Source of the DNA: Lachnospiraceae bacterium
GTDB lineage: Bacteria > Bacillota_A > Clostridia > Lachnospirales > Lachnospiraceae
Length of the DNA: 28,389 nucleotides
Assembly: GCA_016291475.1 (NCBI GenBank)
Contig: JAEEXJ010000035.1
Coordinates: 1-28,389 of the forward strand
Reading direction: 5' to 3'
The translations under genes were made by a program, and so were the position numbers. Under the pieces are notes generated by a model that saw only the letters and a list, made by a program, of their open reading frames with translations, was not told the DNA's origin and did not search any database. Shown here one piece after another: positions 1-8,686 of this stretch; position 1 is the stretch's first letter, and the number at the start of each line of letters is the position of its first letter.

Positions 1-2
1 TT

Positions 3-485
<483 letters not shown>

Positions 486-507
486 TCCCTACCCACATAA
501 GATACTT

Positions 508-541
508 ACTCCCCGCAGGGTATAGCCCTGCGGGGAGTTTT
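508..541 (+). terminator. Rho-independent terminator of gdhA
   Basis: A 13-bp perfect stem (ACTCCCCGCAGGG, 508-520, with its complement at 526-538) with a 5-nt loop is followed by TTTTGTGTTT. The high G+C stem and the position just after the gdhA stop make this a clear intrinsic terminator. Confidence 0.93.
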
Positions 542-549
542 GTGTTTAC

Positions 550-706
550 GGCCTTGTGCAGGGATAATGTGTTTAATGTGACCGCGCCTTGCGGCTCCGC
601 ATTTTGCCGTAGCAGTACTAAACTCATGCTTCGCATGCTCGCATTCGTTAAGTACTGACGACAAAATAAGGGGTCACTTTTAAACACATTATCCCTGCAC
701 AAGGCC
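550..706. repeat. Large palindromic element (about 157 bp), non-coding
   Basis: The outer arms 550-575 and 681-706 are perfect 26-bp inverted complements. Inside them, GTGACC (578-583) pairs with GGTCAC (672-677), ATTTTG (601-606) with CAAAAT (662-667), and CAGTACT (613-619) with AGTACTG (651-657). The centre carries a small CATGC-TTC-GCATG hairpin (625-637), and an unpaired side hairpin GCC-TTGC-GGC lies at 586-595. The whole folds as one long cruciform or RNA hairpin. There is no U-tract and no protein-coding sign. The arrangement resembles a dispersed palindromic (MITE- or REP-like) element, but only one copy is in this window, so repetition in the genome is unproven. Confidence 0.75.
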
Positions 707-878
707 TGTATATAGCAAAGTTTCGCAGGACTATGACCTGCGGGGGTGAACTGGTTAGATGGAGTAGGGATGTAAGCGGCCCTTCGCAACAACATAAAGG
801 CTTAAGGGGATTTTGGCTTGACTCTGCCCTTGGGGCATCCTTTACCGTAAAGAGGCGGGAAAGGAGCTGCTTAGGAAA
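707..878 (+). other. Leader region upstream of the ABC exporter pair
   Basis: This gap has no gene. It holds a 6-bp hairpin (CGCAGG 724-729, CCTGCG 737-742, 7-nt loop) whose sequence echoes the gdhA terminator stem, and a small CTTTAC/GTAAAG palindrome near 840-852. AAAGGAG near 860-866 is a usable but distant ribosome-binding site for the ATG at 879. A TTGACT about 60 bp before the gene has only a poor -10 partner (TTTACC), so I do not call a promoter. I recognise no riboswitch class here. Confidence 0.35.
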
Positions 879-2684
879 ATGAAGGAAAAATACGGATTCG
901 GTAGCAATTTGAAGTATGTTGTCCGCGGGATGAGGAAAGACGGCGGAAGCCTTCTGGAAATTCAGGTGATGGGAGTTGTGGCTGAAACCCTCTCTCTTTT
1001 TATCATTCCGGTAACGGTAAAACTTATTATTGATTCACTCACATCAGAGACATCTCTCAGGAGAACAATGATCCTGATAGGAATCAACTCCGCCGTAATG
1101 CTCATTGTCTACATGATCTCGGCTTACGTGGAAAACAACACTCCCTATAAGATGAAACATGCGCTTATAAGATTTAAACGTGAACTGACAGAGACCATGA
1201 CATCAATGGAATACTATAATCTGGAAAATCCCAAGGTGCTGGATGAACATGAGAGGATCCGTAATGTAATGAATGTTAAGACCCAGGGGATTGAAGGAAT
1301 GATGAATTCTGCTGTCAAATGCGGAAAACTTATCCTTCAGATCGTTATGGCAGGAATACTGGTTTCATCGCTCAATCCGCTTCTTATCTTTATTTTGCTG
1401 GGACTGCTTCTGATATCCTTTGTTGTAATAGATAAGACCAAGATGAAGGACAAGGAACTTGTCTGGGATGCGCTGGGCCCTTATTGGAGAAAGCATTTCA
1501 ATCTGGGATATCTGACCAATCACTTTACATCTGCCAAAGAGATCAGGGTATACGACATGAAGGATTATATCTATGGGAAATACCTAGATATCACTTCGGA
1601 GATTCTGAAAAAATACAAGCTTTCCAGAAATATCTGGTTTAAAAACAATGCGGTATGTATGCCCTTAACTCTTATGCAGGAAGTGAGCCTCTACGCATTT
1701 TTAATATATGAACTTTCGAAAAACAATCTGACGGTTGCGGAGTTTACTCTTTATGTTGCTTCCGTTCATATCTTTACAAAGGCACTGGGTGATTTTATCC
1801 AGGAATATACGGAGATCAAGAAACAGTCTCTTGAAGTAAAAGATTTCAGGGCATTTATAGATACTTACAAAGTACCTGACAAATCATACGAAAAAGCCCC
1901 CCTTATTGAAAGACCGGAGTTTGCGTTCAGTGATGTTACCTTCAGGTATGAAGGTCAGGAAAAAAATGCCCTGGAACATGTTTCTTTAACCATACCTTAC
2001 GGAATGCGACTTGCCATAGTCGGATTAAACGGTGCCGGAAAGACTACTTTTATCAAACTGCTTGCGGGATTTTATAAACCCACCGAAGGTAACATCACTT
2101 TAAACGGGCAGGACACCTCAGACATGAACAGGGAGGAGCTGTTTGATTATTTTTCCGCAGTATTTCAAAACGTGGAAGAATATCCTTTTACCGTATCAGA
2201 AAATGTATCCATGAAAAGGTCTGAAGAGACGGATGAGGAGAGGGTTACGGATTGCCTGAAAAGATGCGGCATGTATGACAGGATCATGCAGCTTGACTCG
2301 GGACTTCACAGTCAGGTTCTGAAAGTGATCGAAAAAGACGGTGTGGATTTTTCGGGAGGAGAAAAACAAAAGCTTGCCCTGGCTAGAGCGTTGTACAAGA
2401 ATGCTCCCGTTCTTATCCTGGACGAACCCACATCCGCATTGGATCCTTTAGCTGAGGAAAAGCTATATAAAAGTTTTAACGATCTTATCGGCGACAGAAC
2501 GGGTATCTTCATATCCCACAGATTATCCTCCACCAAATTCTGTCATAAGGTTGCGATGTTCGAAGATTCCCGTCTGGTGGAATTCGGAACCCATGATGAA
2601 CTGATGGCCCTGAAAGGAAAATATTACGATCTGTACGAAACTCAGGCACAGCTTTACAGGGAGGGAGGTAAGGATGAAAACTGA
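879..2684 (+). CDS. ABC exporter half-transporter, permease fused to ATPase (subunit 1)
   Basis: This 601-residue protein has an N-terminal type-IV (exporter-fold) membrane domain, about residues 25-310, and a C-terminal nucleotide-binding domain. The latter shows Walker A GLNGAGKT (382-389), Q-loop FQN, signature FSGGEKQ (from 491), Walker B LILDEPTSALD with the catalytic Glu, and the switch His in ISHR. It overlaps the next, similar gene by 11 bp, so the two probably form a heterodimeric exporter. Both partners keep the catalytic Glu, so neither ATP site looks degenerate. Between Q-loop and signature there is a longer linker than usual (VIEKDGVDF). The substrate is unknown: no precursor peptide, immunity or regulator gene sits beside it. 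A lipid, peptide or drug exporter are all possible. Confidence 0.9.
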   Translation: MKEKYGFGSNLKYVVRGMRKDGGSLLEIQVMGVVAETLSLFIIPVTVKLIIDSLTSETSLRRTMILIGINSAVMLIVYMISAYVENNTPYKMKHALIRFKRELTETMTSMEYYNLENPKVLDEHERIRNVMNVKTQGIEGMMNSAVKCGKLILQIVMAGILVSSLNPLLIFILLGLLLISFVVIDKTKMKDKELVWDALGPYWRKHFNLGYLTNHFTSAKEIRVYDMKDYIYGKYLDITSEILKKYKLSRNIWFKNNAVCMPLTLMQEVSLYAFLIYELSKNNLTVAEFTLYVASVHIFTKALGDFIQEYTEIKKQSLEVKDFRAFIDTYKVPDKSYEKAPLIERPEFAFSDVTFRYEGQEKNALEHVSLTIPYGMRLAIVGLNGAGKTTFIKLLAGFYKPTEGNITLNGQDTSDMNREELFDYFSAVFQNVEEYPFTVSENVSMKRSEETDEERVTDCLKRCGMYDRIMQLDSGLHSQVLKVIEKDGVDFSGGEKQKLALARALYKNAPVLILDEPTSALDPLAEEKLYKSFNDLIGDRTGIFISHRLSSTKFCHKVAMFEDSRLVEFGTHDELMALKGKYYDLYETQAQLYREGGKDEN

Positions 2685-4449
2685 ACCCGTAAGATATTTT
2701 GCGTCAGCTATGAAGAAATATAAAAAGGGATTCTATCCTCTGTATGCCTTGCTTATCTTAGCAATGATGATACAGCCGTTTATAAATATGTTCGGCCCCA
2801 AGATGATGATAGATGAGATCATGGGAAGATCGGACATAGGTATTATCATCCGGATAGCAGCGGCTATGGTAGCCGCGGATTTTATACTTAAAGCTATCTC
2901 CGGATATCTTTTTCTGGAACTTGATAAAGTCTATTATCAGGGACTGAACAGATTCCTGGAAGCCGGAGTGGGCAAAAAGAGCATGGAGCTTAAGTATGAG
3001 ACTACTGAAAGCAAAGAAATCCTGGACCGGCTTGCAGATGCAAGAACGGGAATAGATGAAGGATATTCGGGGGGAGCGAAGGGACTTTTTGAATCTCTGG
3101 CAAACATCATAGCAAATGTGGTTATCCTGCTGCTAAGTGCAGCTTTGGTATTCAGATATACATTTCTTCCGGTCATACCTGTACTTGTAAATGTCACTCT
3201 CAATGCTTTTTTCGAGAGCAGACTGAACAGGATAAAAATGGAACAGATAGGGCTGCTTGCCAAAACGGACAGGGCATATTTTTATCTGGTCCATGGTTTA
3301 TCCGATATCAAGTACGGCAAAGATATCAGACTTTTCCATGCCAAAGATATGATGCTTGGAAGAGTTGATGAGTTCAATGACAGACAGTCAAAGATCAATA
3401 AAACCTATGCCCAAAGATCCTCAGGCTATCTTATGGGCTCCAAGATCAATCTGGCCCTTACTGCTTCCGCAACCTACCTTATACTGGCTCTTATGGTCAT
3501 TCGCAAGGAAATAGGCATCGGTGATTTTACGATGCTCTCGACAGCAGTCACCACCATCGTAGCTTCGATAAACATAGTATTGAAACAGATTCTTGAGGTT
3601 AAAAAGTTCTGCGGATATACGGACAAATACATTAAATATGTGGAGGGAAATAAATATACCGAGAAAGGCGATAAAGCGGCAGATGTATCAGATGATGTTG
3701 TCATCGAATTTAAGAATGTTTCTTTCAAATATCCCGGTTCTTCAAACTATGCTCTTAATAATATCAATGCCGTTATCCGTAAGGGGGAGCGACTCTCCGT
3801 TGTAGGACTTAACGGCGCCGGTAAGACCACATTTATCAAGCTCCTGTGCAGACTCTACGAATGTACGGAGGGTGAGATACTTTTGAACGGAGTCAATATT
3901 CTGGATTATGAATACGGAAGCTATATGAAACTTTTATCCGTTGTTTTTCAGGATTTCTGTCTTCTGGGTTTTTCCATTAAAGAAAACATTATCTGCGATA
4001 TGCCGGAAAAGGCGGAAGATGATAAACTAATGCCGCTTATCGAAAGAGTTGGTCTGCGGGAAAAGGTTGATTCGCTTCCCCTTGGCTTAATGACACCGGT
4101 ATTCAGGTACTATGATCAGAACGGATTCGAACCATCCGGAGGAGAACAGCAGAAGATTGCTATGGCAAGAGCACTTTATAAGGATGCCCCGATCCTGATA
4201 CTGGATGAACCTACCGCGGCTTTGGATCCCAAAGCCGAAAAGGAGATCTACGAAAGGTTCGCTTCCATGGTCATTAACAAGACAGCTCTGTTCATATCCC
4301 ACAGGCTTGCATCGTGCAAATTCTGTGACAGGATTCTGGTCTTTAAAAACGGAGAGATCGTAGAAAGCGGATCCCATGAGTCGCTGCTGGCCCTTCCGGA
4401 AGGGTTATACAGGGCAATGTACATGTCCCAGGAGAAGATGTATTCCTGA
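2674..4449 (+). CDS. ABC exporter half-transporter, permease fused to ATPase (subunit 2)
   Basis: This 591-residue exporter-fold half-transporter has membrane helices within about residues 20-310. Its ATPase domain carries Walker A GLNGAGKT (378-385), FQD Q-loop, signature PSGGEQQ (about 487), Walker B LILDEPTAALD and ISHR. Its ATG lies inside the end of the preceding gene, after a GGGAGGTAAGG ribosome-binding site, so translation is coupled and the pair is very likely an obligate heterodimer. As in its partner, the stretch before the signature is long (VFRYYDQNGFEP), which suggests the two are related duplicates of one subfamily. A terminator follows 16 bp after the stop, so the transcript holds only these two genes. 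Substrate unknown. Confidence 0.9.
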   Translation: MKTEPVRYFASAMKKYKKGFYPLYALLILAMMIQPFINMFGPKMMIDEIMGRSDIGIIIRIAAAMVAADFILKAISGYLFLELDKVYYQGLNRFLEAGVGKKSMELKYETTESKEILDRLADARTGIDEGYSGGAKGLFESLANIIANVVILLLSAALVFRYTFLPVIPVLVNVTLNAFFESRLNRIKMEQIGLLAKTDRAYFYLVHGLSDIKYGKDIRLFHAKDMMLGRVDEFNDRQSKINKTYAQRSSGYLMGSKINLALTASATYLILALMVIRKEIGIGDFTMLSTAVTTIVASINIVLKQILEVKKFCGYTDKYIKYVEGNKYTEKGDKAADVSDDVVIEFKNVSFKYPGSSNYALNNINAVIRKGERLSVVGLNGAGKTTFIKLLCRLYECTEGEILLNGVNILDYEYGSYMKLLSVVFQDFCLLGFSIKENIICDMPEKAEDDKLMPLIERVGLREKVDSLPLGLMTPVFRYYDQNGFEPSGGEQQKIAMARALYKDAPILILDEPTAALDPKAEKEIYERFASMVINKTALFISHRLASCKFCDRILVFKNGEIVESGSHESLLALPEGLYRAMYMSQEKMYS

Positions 4450-4464
4450 TTTTGGTTTTATTTT

Positions 4465-4492
4465 AAAAGGACTGCCTTTGCAGTCCTTTTTT
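4465..4492 (+). terminator. Rho-independent terminator after ABC exporter pair
   Basis: The stem AAAAGGACTGC (4465-4475), loop CTTT and complementary arm GCAGTCCTTTT (4480-4490) run straight into further Ts. This is a textbook intrinsic terminator closing the two-gene ABC transcript. Confidence 0.93.
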
Positions 4493-4516
4493 GTATGCTT
4501 TTAGGTGCCCGTAAAG

Positions 4517-4545
4517 TTCCAAAAACAGGCATTTTGTGGTAAAAT
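4517..4545 (+). promoter_or_regulatory. Extended -10 promoter of the rnhA-rluF-ligA-metA operon
   Basis: TG-G-TAAAAT (4537-4545) is an extended -10 box. A weak -35 (TTCCAA, 4517-4522) lies 17 bp upstream. The predicted start near 4552 gives a leader of about 30 nt before the TTG start codon. The site lies between a terminator and the operon, where a promoter is required. Confidence 0.6.
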
Positions 4546-4581
4546 ATACAGACAATTTTGAAATAACCATGGGAGTATGAT

Positions 4582-5067
4582 TTGGCCGAAAAAGACGTCA
4601 TAAAAGCATATGTGGACGGGAGCTTTAGTGTGGAGACGGGAGTGTACTCCTTCGGCTGCGTTTTTTTGCCGGAAGACGGCTCGGTAAGGGTTCTTTGCGG
4701 AAGCGGAAACGATCCGGAAAATGCCAAGCAGAGGAATGTCACCGGAGAAATGCTTGGGGCAATGAACGCTGTATTATGCGCCATTAAGAGCGGATATAAG
4801 GCCATAGACATTTATTATGATTATCAGGGCATAGAAAGCTGGGTTACGGGGGCATGGAAGAGTAAGAACGATCTTACCAGATCCTATGCCATGGCGATGA
4901 AGGGCTGGATGAGCCATATCGATATAAGATTTCACAAGGTGGAAGCTCATACGGGTGTGAAATATAACGAGATAGCTGACAAGATGGCCAAACGCGGTGG
5001 CCTGAGCATAGGGATACCGGAGACAAGGCGCATCGAGGATATGGAAATATGGAATCAGGAAAAATAA
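4582..5067 (+). CDS. rnhA: Ribonuclease HI
   Basis: This is a 161-residue type 1 RNase H, close to the usual length, that cleaves the RNA strand of RNA-DNA hybrids in the cytoplasm. The catalytic carboxylates fit the family order: Asp12 in YVDGS, Glu56 in TGEM, Asp80 in YYDYQG, and Asp133 in NEIADKMAK, with the flexible-loop His in EAHTG (123). The start must be TTG: an in-frame stop (TAA, 4564-4566) lies just upstream with no ATG or GTG between, GGGAG (4571-4575) sits 6 nt before the TTG, and the catalytic Asp follows within 12 residues. A nearby ATG at 4577 is in another frame. The 3' end overlaps the next gene by 19 bp. Confidence 0.9.
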   Translation: MAEKDVIKAYVDGSFSVETGVYSFGCVFLPEDGSVRVLCGSGNDPENAKQRNVTGEMLGAMNAVLCAIKSGYKAIDIYYDYQGIESWVTGAWKSKNDLTRSYAMAMKGWMSHIDIRFHKVEAHTGVKYNEIADKMAKRGGLSIGIPETRRIEDMEIWNQEK

Positions 5068-5756
5068 GACTCAATAAATTCCTTGCGGAGTCGGGAGTGT
5101 GTTCGAGGCGCGAAGCGGACAGACTTATAGAGTCGGGCAAGGTTATCATAAACGATCACGTAGCTCGCGTAGGCGAAGCCGTAGAACCCGGGGACAGGGT
5201 GGAATACGAAGGCAGAGTATTAAAGGGTATGAGCAGGACCGTGGTTCTTGCTTTTAACAAGCCTAAGGGAGTTACCACATCCGAGAAGGATGATCACGCG
5301 GACAGACTGATAAGCGATTATATTGATTATCCCGTGAGGGTTACTTATGCGGGAAGGCTGGATAAAGATTCCGAAGGACTTATACTCCTTACCAATGACG
5401 GAAACCTCATCGACCACATGATGAGAGGAGCTAACCTTCATGAGAAAGAATATATCGTAACCACCGATAAAGAGATCACGGAAGAACTCGCGGAGAAACT
5501 CAGAAAAGGCATATACATTCCTGAACTGAAGGTTAAAACAAGACCCTGCAAGGTTGTGATAAAAGATAAGGTCACCATGTCCGTTACTCTGACTCAGGGC
5601 CTTAACCGTCAGATCAGACGAATGTGCGAACAGGTAGGCCTTAAAGTAAAAAAACTTAAGAGGGTCAGGGTGATGAATGTTACTCTCGGAGGCTTAAGAC
5701 CCGGAGAGTACAGAGAACTTACTCAGGAAGAAATCAAAGGATTGTGGAAGAAATAA
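5049..5756 (+). CDS. rluF: 23S rRNA pseudouridine synthase, RluF-like (RsuA/RluB/E/F family)
   Basis: This 235-residue enzyme isomerises a uridine of rRNA to pseudouridine. An N-terminal S4 RNA-binding domain (about 7-55, LNKFLAESGVCSRREADRLI) precedes the catalytic domain with Asp105 in GRLDKDSEGLILLTNDG. The segments HEKEYIVTTDKEIT and TQGLNRQIRRMCEQVGLKVKKLKR resemble E. coli RluF (23S U2604) more than RluB or RsuA, from memory of that protein. The exact target base here is not proven. The gene starts inside the end of rnhA after a GAGGA site and abuts ligA with no gap, so it is a middle gene of the operon. Confidence 0.88.
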   Translation: MESGKIRLNKFLAESGVCSRREADRLIESGKVIINDHVARVGEAVEPGDRVEYEGRVLKGMSRTVVLAFNKPKGVTTSEKDDHADRLISDYIDYPVRVTYAGRLDKDSEGLILLTNDGNLIDHMMRGANLHEKEYIVTTDKEITEELAEKLRKGIYIPELKVKTRPCKVVIKDKVTMSVTLTQGLNRQIRRMCEQVGLKVKKLKRVRVMNVTLGGLRPGEYRELTQEEIKGLWKK

Positions 5757-7727
5757 ATGGCAGATGAAGCTAAGATAAAGAGGATAAAGGAACTTAACGT
5801 CATCCTGAAGAAGGCATCCGAGGATTATTATGCCAAGGATGAATCACCTCTTTCCGACAGGGAATATGATGCTCTTTATGATGAACTTGTAAGACTTGAG
5901 GAAGAGACCGGTATGATCCTTGCCGGAAGCCCTACCCAGACCGTAGGATATGAGGCTGTTGATGAGCTTCCCAAGGAAAGGCATCCTTCACCGATGCTTT
6001 CGCTTGGAAAGACCAAATCAAGAGAGGAGCTTTCCGAATGGCTGGGCGATCACGAGGGAATGCTCAGCTGGAAGCTTGACGGACTTACCGTTGTACTCAC
6101 ATATGAAAACGGAAGTCTGTCCAAAGCAGTCACCAGAGGAAACGGTGAGATTGGTGAGGTCATTACTCCCAATGCCAAAGTATTTGATAATGTACCTTTG
6201 AAGATTTCTTTTACCGGAGAGCTGGTAATAAGAGGCGAAGCGGTAATATCATATCCCGATTTTGAGAAGATAAACGCATCCATCGTAAATGATGCGGATA
6301 AATACAAGAATCCCAGAAACCTTTGCAGCGGATCCGTAAGACAGCTTGATGCGAGCATCACGGCTAAGAGACATGTAAGATTTGTTGCGTTTAATCTGGT
6401 ATCGGCTGAAGGTGCTGATGAGAAGATAATGGCCTCTGCAAACGGAAGGCTTTCTTTTCTGGAATCACTTGGATTTGAGGCAGTTCAGAGAATGCCCGTT
6501 ACGGCTGCAAATGTAGCTGACGCCGTTGCCGATTATGAAAAGAGGATATCGGATTATGAGATCCCTTCCGACGGACTTGTGCTTACTTATGAGGACGTTA
6601 ATTACGGCGCATCCCTTGGAAGAACAGCAAAATCTCCCAGACATTCCATAGCTTTCAAATGGGCGGATGAGACCGCAGAGACAACCCTCAGGGAAATTGA
6701 GTGGAGTGCCTCCAGGACAGGACTTATCAATCCCGTTGCGATATTTGATCCCGTTGAACTGGAAGGAACTACCGTTACAAGAGCATCGGTTCACAATATC
6801 AGTATCGTAAGAGAATTAAAGCTCGGTATAGGAGATCGCATCACGGTATATAAAGCCAATATGATCATTCCTCAGATCGCCGAGAATCTCACGAAGAGCG
6901 GTAATCTGACTATCCCTTCCAGATGTCCCGTTTGCGGAGCATCCACCGAGATCAGAGCTCTCAATGAAGCGGAGAGTCTTTATTGTACCAATCCGGACTG
7001 CGCCGCAAAACAGATCAAGACATTCTCCCAGTTCGTAAGCAGGGATGCTCTGAATGTTGACGGACTTTCCGAGATGACTCTCGAGAAGCTCATCGATATG
7101 GGATTTATCAAAGAGTTTGACGATCTCTTTCATCTGGACAGATACAGGGAAAGGATCGTTCACATGGAAGGCTTCGGTGAAAAGTCATACGCCAATCTGA
7201 TCGAATCGGTAAGGACTGCATCGGAGACTACACTTCCAAGGTTTCTGTTCGGACTTGGTATCCCCGGAATAGGTGTTGCCAATGCCAAGGTTCTGTCGAA
7301 AGCATTCGATCATGATATAGACAGAATACGTAAAGCTACAGCGGAAGAACTTTCGGAAGTTGACGGTATCGGAGATATCATGGCGGAAGATATAACGTCT
7401 TATTTTGCGGATGCAGAAAATAACCGTAAGATAGATGCCGTTCTTGCTGACCTTACGATTGAGGTGCCCGTTAATAATTCCGAGCAGAATCTGTCCGGGC
7501 TTACATTTGTTATTACCGGAAGCCTTAATAACTTTGAGAACAGAAACGCGCTTAAAGCGGTAATAGAAGACAGAGGAGGCAAGGTGGCCGGATCCGTATC
7601 TGCCAAGACGACCGCTCTTATCAACAATGACGCTGCCTCCAATTCTTCGAAAAATAAAACAGCTAAAAGCCTCGGTGTAACCATACTTACCGAGGAAGAA
7701 TTCATAAATACTTATCTGAAGGAGTAG
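5757..7727 (+). CDS. ligA: NAD-dependent DNA ligase, clostridial variant form
   Basis: This 656-residue ligase seals nicks using NAD+. The adenylation Lys is K106 in SWKLDG. The OB fold, a Zn finger (C390, C393, C410, C415), helix-hairpin-helix repeats (GFGEKSYANLIES, GIPGIGVANAKVL, EVDGIGDIMAEDI) and a C-terminal BRCT domain (about 580-650) follow in normal order. Several usually invariant motifs are altered: TRGNG for TRGDG, GEVIT for GEDVT, NPRNLCSGSVRQ for NPRNAAAGSLRQ, and KANMIIP for RAG-type sequence. I recall the same variant in other Clostridia, where it may be a second ligase. The start ATG follows the rluF stop directly, and the last codons provide the ribosome-binding site (AAGGAG) of metA. 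Confidence 0.94.
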   Translation: MADEAKIKRIKELNVILKKASEDYYAKDESPLSDREYDALYDELVRLEEETGMILAGSPTQTVGYEAVDELPKERHPSPMLSLGKTKSREELSEWLGDHEGMLSWKLDGLTVVLTYENGSLSKAVTRGNGEIGEVITPNAKVFDNVPLKISFTGELVIRGEAVISYPDFEKINASIVNDADKYKNPRNLCSGSVRQLDASITAKRHVRFVAFNLVSAEGADEKIMASANGRLSFLESLGFEAVQRMPVTAANVADAVADYEKRISDYEIPSDGLVLTYEDVNYGASLGRTAKSPRHSIAFKWADETAETTLREIEWSASRTGLINPVAIFDPVELEGTTVTRASVHNISIVRELKLGIGDRITVYKANMIIPQIAENLTKSGNLTIPSRCPVCGASTEIRALNEAESLYCTNPDCAAKQIKTFSQFVSRDALNVDGLSEMTLEKLIDMGFIKEFDDLFHLDRYRERIVHMEGFGEKSYANLIESVRTASETTLPRFLFGLGIPGIGVANAKVLSKAFDHDIDRIRKATAEELSEVDGIGDIMAEDITSYFADAENNRKIDAVLADLTIEVPVNNSEQNLSGLTFVITGSLNNFENRNALKAVIEDRGGKVAGSVSAKTTALINNDAASNSSKNKTAKSLGVTILTEEEFINTYLKE

Positions 7728-7733
7728 TCGAAA

Positions 7734-8654
7734 ATGCCCATTAAGGTACAGGGGGATCTGCCCGCAAGACAGATCCTTGAAACGGAAAATATATTCGTGA
7801 TGGATGAAAACCGCGCGGTGCATCAGGATATAAGACCTCTTAAGGTCCTCATCCTGAATAACATGCCGGTAAAGCAGGATACGGAGCTTCAGCTGTTAAG
7901 GGCTCTTTCAAATACACCGCTCCAGGTTGACGTCACTTTCATGATGACGGAGACTCATGTATCCAAGAACACTTCGGCATCACATCTGAACAAATTTTAT
8001 GTTACATTTGAAGAGATCAAAGACCAGAAATTTGACGGAATGATCATAACCGGTGCTCCTGTAGAGGACATCTCCTTTGAAGAAGTTGATTACTGGGAGG
8101 AGACCGTTAAGATCCTTGACTGGGCGGATACTCACGTAACAAGTATTTTCCATATTTGCTGGGGTGCACAGGCAGGCTTTTATCACTACTACGGAATAAA
8201 TAAAAGACAGCTTCCCTCCAAACTTTTCGGAGTATTTAAGCACAGAGTCTTAAACAGAAAGATACCTCTTGTAAGAGGATTTGATGATGTATTTTTGGCA
8301 CCTCATTCAAGACATACGGATACCCCGTCCGAACTGTTGAAAGCATGTCCCGAACTTACTATTCTGGCTGAGTCGGAGGAAGCAGGCGTATATCTGGCAA
8401 TGGCCGAGAACGGACATAAGATATTTGTCACCGGTCATTCGGAATATGACCGTATGACTCTTAAGAATGAATATGACAGGGACAAGGGAATAAGAGACGA
8501 CGTAAATGTTCCCGTTAATTATTTCCCGAATGATGATCCGAATGAAAGACCTCTTCTTACATGGAGATCTCATTCCATCAATCTCTACAGCAATTGGCTG
8601 AACTATTACGTATATCAGATGACACCTTATGACGTCGGTGCAATAGGAAAGTAA
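7734..8654 (+). CDS. metA: Homoserine O-acetyltransferase, MetA family
   Basis: This 306-residue MetA-fold acyltransferase activates homoserine in methionine synthesis. The catalytic Cys142 lies in [10 protein letters not shown], and His235 and Glu237 in VTGHSEYD. Residue 111, which sets acyl-CoA choice in this family, is Glu (TGAPVE). Glu111 is the acetyl-CoA type seen in Bacillus, against Gly111 of the succinyl type in E. coli, so acetyl transfer is predicted despite the common 'succinyltransferase' label. The ATG is 6 bp after ligA, with its Shine-Dalgarno inside the ligA end. No SAM riboswitch or T-box lies directly upstream, so no methionine-specific control is visible. Confidence 0.94.
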   Translation: MPIKVQGDLPARQILETENIFVMDENRAVHQDIRPLKVLILNNMPVKQDTELQLLRALSNTPLQVDVTFMMTETHVSKNTSASHLNKFYVTFEEIKDQKFDGMIITGAPVEDISFEEVDYWEETVKILDWADTHVTSIFHICWGAQAGFYHYYGINKRQLPSKLFGVFKHRVLNRKIPLVRGFDDVFLAPHSRHTDTPSELLKACPELTILAESEEAGVYLAMAENGHKIFVTGHSEYDRMTLKNEYDRDKGIRDDVNVPVNYFPNDDPNERPLLTWRSHSINLYSNWLNYYVYQMTPYDVGAIGK

Positions 8655-8686
8655 TCCACAACACATATAATCGGGGAGGTTGTTGC

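Noticed and set aside
550..706. Palindrome as a CRISPR unit or insertion sequence
   Set aside because: There is a single inverted, not direct, repeat with no spacers, no cas genes and no transposase frame.
707..878. A riboswitch in front of the ABC exporter
   Set aside because: I could not match the conserved core of any known class such as c-di-GMP, SAM, preQ1 or guanidine; only small hairpins are seen.
7185..7823. Minus-strand 212-codon frame opposite ligA/metA
   Set aside because: It is antisense to two well-supported genes with conserved motifs and shows no family features.
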